NCBI GenBank assembly: GCA_903883645.1
Contig: CAISBR010000182.1
Location: forward strand, 37,708-101,707
DNA from: an uncultured Myxococcales bacterium
Lineage (GTDB): Bacteria > Myxococcota_A > UBA9042
DNA: 64,000 nucleotides
Direction: 5' to 3'
Shown: positions 46,006 through 54,900 of the stretch, in pieces
Layout: each line of letters starts with the position of its first letter
Position numbering within the stretch: position 1 is the stretch's first letter
Position numbers and translations under genes: made by a program
Notes under the pieces: model-generated
Seen by the model: the letters and a program-made list of their open reading frames with translations, nothing else
Told to the model about the DNA's origin: nothing
The model's database searches: none

Positions 46006-46974
46006 TTACGGAAGATCCTGCTGTGCCGCCGTCGGCGCATCGGTCCGTGGCTGCAGGCCCAACCAGCCGTGGCTGCGCGCCCGCTGGTCGTCTACGCCCT
46101 GGCACCCCTCGCGCCAAGTGCAGCCGCTGCAGGTTGCAGCAAATTCAGAATTCTGGACTGCCGCGTCGCTCGGCGGAGCCGCGCAGAACTGCGGCCAGGC
46201 CGGCTGCTGCCGCGCCCACTCGCCCTGTAGACAAGCAGGCATACCGTCGATGCGCCATGGCCGCTGCGCAGTGGCCAGGATCTTGAGTGCAGCCTGCAGC
46301 CCAGGGGCCATCATGGCCAGGGGGGCCAGCAGCGGTTGCTCAAGCCGATCGGGTCCAGGCGGCGCCCATAGATACATCCCCGCCACACCGGCCGGCAGCG
46401 TCTTTTGTACCAGGCCGGGCAGGCCGCGAAAGGTCGGCCGCAGCAACGGAGCCACCACCCAAACGCCCAGCTTGGCGGCGCGAGCAGCGCGCAATCCTGC
46501 AAGAACACGCTGAAAATGTCCTTCAGTTCCGGCCACATAATCGTGCCCCGCGGCAGAGTCGCCAAATAGGCCCACGACCACATGTGTCGCGCCAGCTTGG
46601 CGGATGCGGGCGGCCGCTTCTGGGCGAGCCAGGAGCGTGCCCGACGTCCATACCGCTAGACCTTGGGCCCCTTCAAGGCGGGCTTGCCGCAGTAGGTCCA
46701 GCGCTTCGGGGCGCAGCAATAGCTCGCCTCCCACCAGATCAAGCTGGCGATGCCCGGCAGCCAGAGCCGTCCGAATGGCCCGCAGCACCGCCACGGCATC
46801 GGCCTGGGCCACCGTGCGACCGGGCTGCAGCGCGTTCGACTCGGCCACGGGGTCATGCAACGGACCGCAGACCGGGCAGACCAGCGCGGGCCAGGAATGA
46901 GGGCAGGGTCCAGCGGTGTTGATCCGGCAGCGGCCGGGCGAAAATGCGGTCACGGGGCGCTCGCAGTACGGCAA
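46006..46974 (-). CDS. radical-SAM-like protein lacking the canonical cluster motif
   Basis: A 322-residue protein, the first gene of the operon. The frame starts at a TTG; a GTG at 46953 is an alternative. The N-terminus has CRINTAG...CPHSW...CPVC, with no CX3CX2C. The following strands and helices still look like a radical-SAM barrel: LDLVGGELLLRPEALDLL in the GGEP position, AVWTSGTLL for the TNG region, HVVVGLFGDSAAGHDYVAGT. The C-terminus has CSGCTWREGCQGV, like the SPASM/twitch triplets of the neighbours. It may bind only auxiliary clusters, or use a non-standard ligand set. The 123-base gap to the next gene is the largest in the operon. Confidence 0.7.
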   Translation of the reverse strand: MPYCERPVTAFSPGRCRINTAGPCPHSWPALVCPVCGPLHDPVAESNALQPGRTVAQADAVAVLRAIRTALAAGHRQLDLVGGELLLRPEALDLLRQARLEGAQGLAVWTSGTLLARPEAAARIRQAGATHVVVGLFGDSAAGHDYVAGTEGHFQRVLAGLRAARAAKLGVWVVAPLLRPTFRGLPGLVQKTLPAGVAGMYLWAPPGPDRLEQPLLAPLAMMAPGLQAALKILATAQRPWRIDGMPACLQGEWARQQPAWPQFCAAPPSDAAVQNSEFAATCSGCTWREGCQGVDDQRARSHGWLGLQPRTDAPTAAQQDLP

Positions 46975-47115
46975 TGGCGCCCCCGTACCCTAGAGCCGCC
47001 CGCAGCAAATGACAAGCCGCGGCGCGGTTTGCCGCATACGCACGTTGAATTCAACCTCTGGCCGCCGTACCCTACTCGACCCCAACGGGCCCTTGTGCCA
47101 CCGGAAGTTGCATCG

Positions 47116-48060
47116 ATGTTGGCTCCTGCCCGACCGCCCACTACTCCGCGCTGGATGTATTTTGCCTTCGCTATCGCGGTCTTGATCGCTGATCTGCTGA
47201 CTAAGCATTGGGCCACGATCGACCTAGCCACGCCGGTGCATCCCATCGTGGTGACGGCGGCCGACGGCCCCACGCCTTTGCTCGCCCTGGCGGCGCGGGG
47301 TGGCGAAGAGGCGATTCGTCGCGACGCCAACAGTGGTGCGGTGGTGCGGCTCGACAAGCAACCCATGCAAGCCCATAAAAATATAGAACAAAGCGACGTT
47401 GGTCGCGAGATCGTGGTTACGGGTGGCTTGCGCCTGCCCGTGCCGCGGCGGCTGCGCCTCAGTGCCGATCAGGTGGGCAAGCCGCTTAGCGACGTGCTTG
47501 GCGAGCTCTGGCGCACCGACCCTGCGCAAATCCAGAGCGTTCTTGACCAGTATGGCTACGTCGTTACGGCGCATCGTCTTGACCCCGAGGCGAGTTTTGC
47601 CGGCGGACGCGCCTGGGCCTTGCTCGATCGATCGCTGCCGGTATTGAGCGGGCCGTTGCACGGCGACATTGTCTACGCCGAAAACAAAGGCGCGGCCTTC
47701 AGTTTCCTCGAAAGTGCCCCGCCCGCCCTGCGCTGGGGCTTATTCGTCGCCATTTCGTCGATCGCCTCGCTGGTGATGATCTGGTGGCTGGCGCGCGGCG
47801 CGCTGTTCTCGGCGCTGTCGGCCTGGTCGCTGGCCGCGATCTTGGCGGGCGCGGTGGGCAATCTTGTCGACCGCGTACGCTACACGGTGGTGATTGACTT
47901 CATCTACAATTACATCATGGTCGATGGCCGCGTCATCGGTTGGCCGGTCTACAATGTCGCGGATATCGGCATTACTGTGGGCGTCATCCTCATCGCGCTC
48001 GAGTCGCTGATCCGCAAGCCTGCGGCGCTGGTCCCCGCTGCCCAACCACCGAATTCGTAG
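47116..48060 (+). CDS. lspA: lipoprotein signal peptidase with a large periplasmic insertion
   Basis: A 314-residue aspartic membrane protease that removes signal peptides from lipidated prolipoproteins. First membrane helix YFAFAIAVLIADLLTKHWA; then ENKGAAFSFL, LAGAVGNLVDRVRY with one catalytic Asp, VIDFIYN and WPVYNVADIGITVGV with the other. Usual family length is about 160-170 residues; here about 140-150 extra residues lie between the first helix and the NKGAAFSF strand, on the periplasmic side. GGAAG lies eight bases before the ATG. It is followed after 13 bases by lgt, which acts one step earlier in the same pathway. Confidence 0.92.
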   Translation: MLAPARPPTTPRWMYFAFAIAVLIADLLTKHWATIDLATPVHPIVVTAADGPTPLLALAARGGEEAIRRDANSGAVVRLDKQPMQAHKNIEQSDVGREIVVTGGLRLPVPRRLRLSADQVGKPLSDVLGELWRTDPAQIQSVLDQYGYVVTAHRLDPEASFAGGRAWALLDRSLPVLSGPLHGDIVYAENKGAAFSFLESAPPALRWGLFVAISSIASLVMIWWLARGALFSALSAWSLAAILAGAVGNLVDRVRYTVVIDFIYNYIMVDGRVIGWPVYNVADIGITVGVILIALESLIRKPAALVPAAQPPNS

Positions 48061-48073
48061 ACCAAAGGCCGCC

Positions 48074-49051
48074 GTGCACCCCACCTTCGATCTCGGCTTT
48101 ACCCAACTGCCGGCCTACTTCACGCTGCTCATGGTGGGCTTCACCATCGCGATCCTGTGGGCCCACGCCGAGGGGATGCGTCGCGGCATCGACGGCAATA
48201 GCATCCTCGATCTCGGTTTACTTATGCTGGCTTGTGGCCTTATTGGCAGCCGCGCCCTGCATGTTCTCGCCGACGGGCAGTTTTGGGATTACGTGCACCT
48301 GTGCACCGCCCCCGAGCAAGTGCCCGCCCTGAGCATGGGCGCCGGTCTGCGCTGTGGCAGCGACGAGCAATGCCTCGCGGCCGGCCTAGGCGACTTGTGC
48401 GAAACGGCCAGCGGCTTGTGCCGCCAACACCGCGACTGTCTGCGCGTCTTCAAGATTTGGTACGGCGGCTACGCCTATTACGGGGGCTTCTTGCTCGCCG
48501 TGCCCGTCGGCATCTGGTTCTTGCGCTGGCGCCGCGTACAGGTATGGAAGTTCGCCGACATCGCCGGCTTTGCCATCGCCCAGGGCTTGGTCTTTGGCCG
48601 CACTGGCTGCCTGCTCGCCGGTTGCTGCTACGGTGCACCCACGCAAGCCCCCGTAGGTCTGACCTTTCCTAGCCATTCGCCCGCCTGGTCCAAGCACCTT
48701 AGCGACCACCTCATCGAGCGCAGCGCCACGACCTCGCTGCCCGTGCACGCCACCCAGCTCTACGAAGCGCTTGCCTGCGCCCTCATTTCGGCGTTTTGCT
48801 ATTGGCGCTATCGCAAGGGCCCCCGCTTCGACGGCCAAATATTCTACTACTTTATGTTCCTTTACGCAGTGTTTCGCTTCTCCATCGAATATCTGCGCGC
48901 CGACGATCGCGGCCTGTGGCTCGGCGGCCTGCTGTCGACCTCACAGCTGATTAGCCTACCTCTGCTGCTGTGGGCCGGTTGGTGCCTGTGGCGCGGTCGG
49001 GCTTGGCCGGCGCTCGCTGCGGCTCCGACTTCCGCCGCTGCTGCGGAATAA
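48074..49051 (+). CDS. lgt: prolipoprotein diacylglyceryl transferase with a Cys-rich insertion
   Basis: A 325-residue inner-membrane enzyme that adds diacylglycerol to the lipobox cysteine. GTG start with AAGG upstream. Multiple membrane helices and the family signature FGRTGCLLAGCCYG, plus YEALACALISAF and FRFSIEYLRADDRG. Between the first helices and WYGGYAYYGG there is a Cys-rich segment (CGSDEQCLAAGLGDLCET, CRQHRDC), probably periplasmic and reminiscent of the Cys-rich modules in the lipoproteins of this window. Followed by uppS 22 bases later. Confidence 0.92.
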   Translation: MHPTFDLGFTQLPAYFTLLMVGFTIAILWAHAEGMRRGIDGNSILDLGLLMLACGLIGSRALHVLADGQFWDYVHLCTAPEQVPALSMGAGLRCGSDEQCLAAGLGDLCETASGLCRQHRDCLRVFKIWYGGYAYYGGFLLAVPVGIWFLRWRRVQVWKFADIAGFAIAQGLVFGRTGCLLAGCCYGAPTQAPVGLTFPSHSPAWSKHLSDHLIERSATTSLPVHATQLYEALACALISAFCYWRYRKGPRFDGQIFYYFMFLYAVFRFSIEYLRADDRGLWLGGLLSTSQLISLPLLLWAGWCLWRGRAWPALAAAPTSAAAAE

Positions 49052-49072
49052 CTGCTGACCGTCCGGCCTGGT

Positions 49073-49870
49073 ATGTTCATGACGCATTCGACCGCTTCCG
49101 CCGCTGAGGCCTTGCCCGCCGACCCCATCCCGCCCGCCGCTTACGAGCTGGCGCGGCAGGGGCTGCTCCCTCGTCACCTAGCCATGATCATGGACGGCAA
49201 TGGCCGCTGGGCCCAAGCCCACGGTCTGTCGCGCAGCCATGGCCACCGTGCCGGCGCCGAGACGGTGCGCGGGCTGACTCGCATGGCGCGCAAGTTGGGT
49301 ATCGAAGTCCTTACCCTGTATGCCTTTTCGGAGCAGAACTGGTCGCGGCCTGCAAGCGAGATTCAAGGCCTATTGACGCTGCTCGTCGAGTTCTTGGGCC
49401 ACGAGCTCGACGAGATGCGCAAAAACGACATCCGCCTGGTGGCCCTGGGCAACATTGCCCGCTTGCCGCTGCCCGTGCGCATCACGCTCCAGCACGCCAT
49501 CGACACCACCGCCCGCGGTCGCGGCATGATTTTGGCGCTGTGTTTGTCGTACGGCGGCCGCGAAGACCTGGTCCAAGCCACCCGCACCCTGGCCAAACGC
49601 GTGGCTGCGGGCGAGCTTGCCGCCTCTGCCATCGACGAAGCAGCCATCAGTCGGGCACTTTGGACCGGTTCGCTCCCGTGTCCGCCCGATCTAGTGGTGC
49701 GCACCTCGGGCGAGCAGCGCCTCTCGAACTTCTTGCTCTGGGAGTCCGCTTACGCCGAGCTCTACTTCTCGCCGGTGGCCTGGCCCGACTTCAATGAGCC
49801 GCAGCTGTGCGATGCCCTCGTGGCATTTTCGCAGCGCCAGCGCAGGTTTGGCGGCGTGGCCGCACTCTGA
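49073..49870 (+). CDS. uppS: isoprenyl transferase (undecaprenyl diphosphate synthase)
   Basis: A 265-residue cis-prenyltransferase making the lipid carrier for cell-wall synthesis. Signature IMDGNGRWAQ with the catalytic Asp, LYAFSEQNWSRP, and the C-terminal RTSGEQRLSNFLLWESAY. Start ATG 49073; an in-frame ATG two codons later is equally possible. The ribosome site is weak. It lies in the lspA-lgt-uppS-cdsA-lipB series, all on the plus strand with short gaps. Confidence 0.95.
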   Translation: MFMTHSTASAAEALPADPIPPAAYELARQGLLPRHLAMIMDGNGRWAQAHGLSRSHGHRAGAETVRGLTRMARKLGIEVLTLYAFSEQNWSRPASEIQGLLTLLVEFLGHELDEMRKNDIRLVALGNIARLPLPVRITLQHAIDTTARGRGMILALCLSYGGREDLVQATRTLAKRVAAGELAASAIDEAAISRALWTGSLPCPPDLVVRTSGEQRLSNFLLWESAYAELYFSPVAWPDFNEPQLCDALVAFSQRQRRFGGVAAL

Positions 49871-49952
49871 TTGGCTCCATTTGGGCCGTCTTGCCAGCAC
49901 TGGGCCGTTGCTGCCACACTAGCTTGGCGTTGTCTGCTGCTCGGGGGCCGAT

Positions 49953-50777
49953 TTGTTCCAGCGTGTTGCAACCGGGCTAATACTCACGCCCTTGGTAATT
50001 TGGATTGCGCTGTGGGCGCCCAAGGCCGTGATGCTAACGGTGCTGGTGCTCGCCGCCGCCCGTTGTGCCGACGAACTGGTCCGCATGTTCCCAGAGATTC
50101 GCAAAAAGGACCGCGCGGTCATCGCCGCCCTGGCCGCCGCGGTAGCGGGCAGCGCCCTCATCGGCACCACCGCACTCAGCGTTACGATCGCCGTCGCCCT
50201 CTGCCTCTGGCTATTCGCCTGCCTCGCCAGCCCCGAAAGTGTTGAGCTGGCCGCTCGCCGCGGATCGCTCGGCGCGCTCGCCTTGATCTATGCCGCCAAC
50301 CTGATCGCGATGCTGGTGCTTCTATTCGGCCACAACGACCGGGCTGCCGGCGCGCCTTTCGATACCGGCCGAGGCGCACTGCTCGCCTTGTTCGCCATGG
50401 TGTTCTTTGGCGACACCGGCGCCTACTTCGCGGGCCGCAGCCTGGGCCGCCACAAGCTGTACGAGCTCGTCAGCCCCAAGAAGACCGTCGAAGGCGGCAT
50501 CGGCGGCCTGCTCGCGTCGATTGGCGGCGGCGCGATTACCGCGACCTGGTTGTTGCCGCAGATCCCGATGTGGCACGGCCTACTCTTGGGCGCCCTCTGC
50601 GGTCTCTTTGGCCAAGTCGGCGATTTTGCGGAGAGCCTGTTCAAGCGCGCCACCGGCACCAAAGACAGCGGCCACATCCTGCCCGGTCACGGCGGCCTGC
50701 TCGATCGCGTCGACGGTGTGCTTTTCGCTGGCCCCGTGCTGCTCGCCTACCTGACATGGTTGAGCCCCGGCGGCTAA
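49953..50777 (+). CDS. cdsA: phosphatidate cytidylyltransferase
   Basis: A 274-residue membrane enzyme making CDP-diacylglycerol from phosphatidate and CTP. Several membrane helices; the C-terminal CDS signature is spread over SPKKTVEGGIGG, GDFAESLFKR, TKDSGHILPGHGG and LDRVD. TTG start with GGGG upstream. uppS followed by cdsA is a common bacterial gene order. Its stop is adjacent to the proposed start of lipB. Confidence 0.93.
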   Translation: MFQRVATGLILTPLVIWIALWAPKAVMLTVLVLAAARCADELVRMFPEIRKKDRAVIAALAAAVAGSALIGTTALSVTIAVALCLWLFACLASPESVELAARRGSLGALALIYAANLIAMLVLLFGHNDRAAGAPFDTGRGALLALFAMVFFGDTGAYFAGRSLGRHKLYELVSPKKTVEGGIGGLLASIGGGAITATWLLPQIPMWHGLLLGALCGLFGQVGDFAESLFKRATGTKDSGHILPGHGGLLDRVDGVLFAGPVLLAYLTWLSPGG

Positions 50778-51443
50778 TTGCCTAGTTTATTCAACATATT
50801 CAACTCCGTGCCCATCGTCGACTTTGCCGGTCGCCTCGCCTTTGCCGCTGCGGTCGAGCGCAACCTGGCCGAGGCCGTGGCCGTGGCCGCCGGTGAACCC
50901 GGTCGCCTGCTCCTTTTCGAGCCGGCAGCGCCGTTGCTCACCCTTGGTCGCCGCGCTCAGGCGGCTCCAGCGACGCTGGCGGAGTCCGTCGCGGTTTGCC
51001 AGTCGCGTGGGCTCGAGGTCTTGCCCGCCGACCGCGGTGGCTTGGCCACGCTGCATCTGCCCGGTCAGCTAGTGGTGTTCTTGGCGGTGCCGTTGCCCTC
51101 AGCCGGGATTCGCGCACTTGTACAGCACTTGCTCGCCGCCGCTGCGGCGGTTGCCCGCGATCGCGGCCTCGACCCCCACCTGCGCGACGACCACGATGCC
51201 GGCCTGTGGCTCGGCGACGCCAAGCTTGCCTCGGTGGGGCTGCGCGTGCAGCGCGGCGTAGTTCTGCATGGCCTTGCCCTCAACGTCGCACTCGACTCCG
51301 AAGTCCTTGCCAACACGGCATATCCCGGCCTTACGCTGTGCGGCCATGCCAATGCGCGCCTCGCCGACCTGGGTGGACCGCCGGCTGCGCTGGTCGCCGA
51401 TGTTGCCGCTGCTCTGACGCGCCACCTGCTCGCCAGCGCCTGA
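50778..51443 (+). CDS. lipB: octanoyl transferase (lipoate biosynthesis)
   Basis: A 221-residue protein with the LipB layout: DRGGLATLHLPGQLVVF (family RGG..T.HGPGQ), GLWLGDAKLASVGLRV with the active-site Lys, VVLHGLALNVALD, and TLCGHANARL with the catalytic Cys of the family CG motif. It moves octanoate from acyl carrier protein to lipoate-dependent enzymes. The Gly of HGPGQ is Leu here, and the N-terminal third is divergent. TTG at 50778 directly after the cdsA stop is used; GTG 50808 is an alternative. The last gene of the plus-strand series. Confidence 0.82.
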   Translation: MPSLFNIFNSVPIVDFAGRLAFAAAVERNLAEAVAVAAGEPGRLLLFEPAAPLLTLGRRAQAAPATLAESVAVCQSRGLEVLPADRGGLATLHLPGQLVVFLAVPLPSAGIRALVQHLLAAAAAVARDRGLDPHLRDDHDAGLWLGDAKLASVGLRVQRGVVLHGLALNVALDSEVLANTAYPGLTLCGHANARLADLGGPPAALVADVAAALTRHLLASA

Positions 51444-51964
51444 TTTCCGCTCCACCCCGGAACTTCATCCAGTGCTTGCCTTCCCTGCCTTGCTTTGTTA
51501 CCGTGCAAAACGGAGTGCCCGTACCGCCCTTTGCGGTCGGTTGCGGGGTCCAGTTGGTCTGATCCGCCAGCTCACCCCGGTAGGGTGGTCGAAAATGTAG
51601 CTATTGTGCCAAGTTTTGCTTGGACTCCGGTCGATATCCGGTTGCCGCCCCCTCGGTAGCCAAGACGCAGACCAACGCGGGAGTTCCAGTTTAAAACCGC
51701 ACCCTTGCTGCAAAATTGGCCATTCAAATGGGGAGTGCCTGCCCGTCGTTCGCGGTCCCCTGCGACGATCGTGATCCCCGAGCCCTGACTGAGTCCCGGT
51801 CACAAGTCCGGCCTCAAGTCCGACCCAGGAGCGCGGAGATGGGTGACACGGTTCCGTTTCGCATCGCCAGGCCCGCCGGCCGCCGATGTACATACCGGGC
51901 AATCGCCGCACCAACGCAATCGGGGGCGCGCCGCGACCGCATGGACGTCGTCGAGAGGATTATG
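51444..51964. other. 520-bp leader region upstream of the giant lipoprotein gene
   Basis: No convincing coding frame. Two imperfect copies of a short block occur (around 51508-51545 and 51702-51765), each with TGCAAAA, GGAGTGCC and GCGGTC in order but with different spacing. A direct repeat CAAGTCCG appears twice near 51800-51825. GAGAGGA precedes the start codon. The function is not known; promoter and 5' leader are the simplest reading. Confidence 0.5.
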
Positions 51965-54900
51965 ATGCAAAATCAGCACAGTACCTGCGCGAATCAGCCC
52001 GGTGTCGGAAGCACGGCCGCGGCCGAGTGCCATCGGAAACCGACGACGCGGATTTCTGCACGGTCAACGATTTGGCGCTGCTTCCTCGCGGCCTTGCTCG
52101 CGGTGGCGGCGGTCTTGCCAGCCTGTACCAGCCAGGAACCGGCTTCGGCCAACGCCAGCGCCGACGTCAAGGACGCGGGCGGTGTTGACGCCGAGTTTGG
52201 CGTCCAGAGCTTCGCGCTCACCGAACCGACGATCACGGGGTCTGCGCCCGTAAACGAGAAAAGCTTTGCGGTGGCCTCGGCCGGCGGCAAAGTCGACGTC
52301 GACATCGTCTACTCGACCGCGAACTTTACGCCCGGCTCGGTCCGCTGCTACTTCGACGGCAACTTCGTCGGCCTCGGCAACACGACTACCTACAAATTCC
52401 TCGCTGTGGGCAAGGGCTTGCACACCATCAGCTGCGTGTTGGCCGACAACAGCGGCACCGAGCTGACCGGCACCGGCGCGCGCGTTTCGCTCAACATCAA
52501 GGTCGCCGAACCCTGCAAAGCCGACAGCGACTGCTCCGATGGCAACGCCTGCTCGCAAGACGTGTGTGTGGGCGGCCAGTGCGTGTACGGCGTGCTCCTC
52601 AACTGCTGCGGCAGCAAATTCAATTGTGCGGTTGGCGAGTTGTGCGTCGCGCCGAACACGGCCAACTCGAAGTGCTCGACCTGCAGCAAAGACACGGACT
52701 GCAACGACAACGAGTCGTGCACCACCGACAAGTGCGATCTGAGCGGCAGCAAGGGCTTGTGCAGCAACGTCAAGGCCAACAAAGAGTGCTGCAGCAAGGC
52801 GAGCGACCCCTGCGACGACGGCAAGGGCTGCACCACCGACAGCTGCAACACCAGCACCGGCACCTGCACCCACGAAAAGGCGGCCAACGCCTGCTGCTCG
52901 GACACGGACTGCGTGCAGACCGACCCGTGCTTGGTCGGCCAGTGCGTCGACAACCAGTGCCGCACCGGCCCCAACAACTTTCGCCCTGACTGCTGCTCCG
53001 CTGGCAACAACCCGAGCTGCAACGACAAAGCGACCTGCACCCTCGACAAGTGCGACAAGAACATGGGCGGCTGGATGCAGTGCACCCACATCAAGGACCC
53101 GTCGAACCCCAAGTGCTGCGAGAAAGACAGCACCAACCAGCAATGCGACGACGGCCAGCCCTGCACGTGGGACGTCTGCCTGAACTGGCAGTGCGAGAAT
53201 CAGAAGTTGGCGACCTGCTGCGTCACCACCATCGACTGCGACGACGGCAATCCCTGCACCAACGAAATCTGCACGCTCAAGCCCGGCGAAAAGGCCGGTA
53301 ACTGCAGTTACCCCAAGACGCCGGGTTGCTGCGTCACCACCACCGACTGCGACGACAACAAGTATTGTACAATCGATACCTGCAATTACGCTGCTCTGAC
53401 CTGCAAGTACATCAAACCCGATCCCAGCTGCTGCGACGCCGACAGTGACTGCGACGACGGCAAGTTGTGCACGGTCAAGTTGTGCATTAACCACCAGTGT
53501 GTGTTCGGCAAAGACAACACCAAGACCAACTGCTGCGACGCCAACGTCGACTGCAACGACGGCTTGGCCTGCACGGTCGACACGTGCGACACGGCGCAAC
53601 ACCAGTGCCAGTCCAACGGCAACGGCAACCCCGACTGCTGCAACGACTCGACCGCCTGCAACGACGGCGATTGCACGACTTTTGACTACTGCGACTCGTT
53701 CAGCACCTGCAAGTACAGCCCCAAGGCCAACTCGTGCAAGGCCGACATCGACTGCGACGACGGCATCATCTGCACCACCGACAAGTGCGACACGGTCAAC
53801 GGTTGCGGCCAGTGCTCGCATACCCAATTGCCGCAAGAGACGTGCTGTGTCGGCGACTTGTACTGCGACGACAAGGACCCGTGCACGGCCGATACCTGCA
53901 GCACGACCACCAACAAGTGCGAGCACGCGGCCCTGGCCAACTGCTGCAAAGACGACGCCACTGCCCAGACCACCTGCGACGACAAGAACGCTTGCACCAT
54001 CGAGTATTGCTTGAACAACTCCTGTCGCCACACCGTGCCCAAGAACGGCTGCTGCGCGACCGACGGCGACTGCGGCGACAACAACGCGTGCACCACCGAC
54101 AAATGCGCCAACCTGGTGGGCGGCAAGGGCTCGTGCCAGAACACCTCGTCGGGCGGCAACTGCTCCGAATGCGCCCTGAACAGCGCCATCAGCTACGACG
54201 ACGGCAACCCCTGCACTGCCGACACGTGCCAGCTCATCAACGGCATCTGGAAGCAAGTGCACACGCCCATGGCCGGCTGCTGCCTCGACAAGTTCGACTG
54301 CAACGACAGCTTGCCCTGCACCTACGACTTCTGCGTATTCAACGAGTGCATGCACACCTCGAGCGACGGCGGCCAAACGCTGTGCTGCTCGCCCGAAACC
54401 GAAGCGACGGACTGCGCTTACCTAAACGCCGCCTGCGCCACCGGCAAGTGCTTGCCGCAGACCGATGGCAAGCTGACCTGCCAGGCTGTCGAGAAGACGC
54501 CGTGCACGGTGGGCCTGTCGTATTGCCAAGACTTTGAAGGTGCGGGCACCCTTAGCCAGATGGGCTGGATCCCCGGCAACGTAAAGGGCACTGCGGCCAC
54601 CAACTGGGGTATCACGACTGCCACCGGCCTTGGCCCCGACCAGGCGGCCTCGCTGCTGTGGACGCCCACCAAATCGCAATTCCTGACGTGCTTGCAGTCG
54701 CCGATCATCCAGGCTGCCGGCGCTTCGGCTGTAACCGTGCAGTTCGACCGCGAATTCGTGCCGGCGCTGGCCAACACCACGCTCACGATTCGCGGTTCGC
54801 TTGGCGGCGCTACCCCCGATTGGAACACCGCCATCATGATTGACGCGCCGCTCACCACGGCGGACCAGCTCGGCCCCGAGACGCTGACCATCAAGCTGCC

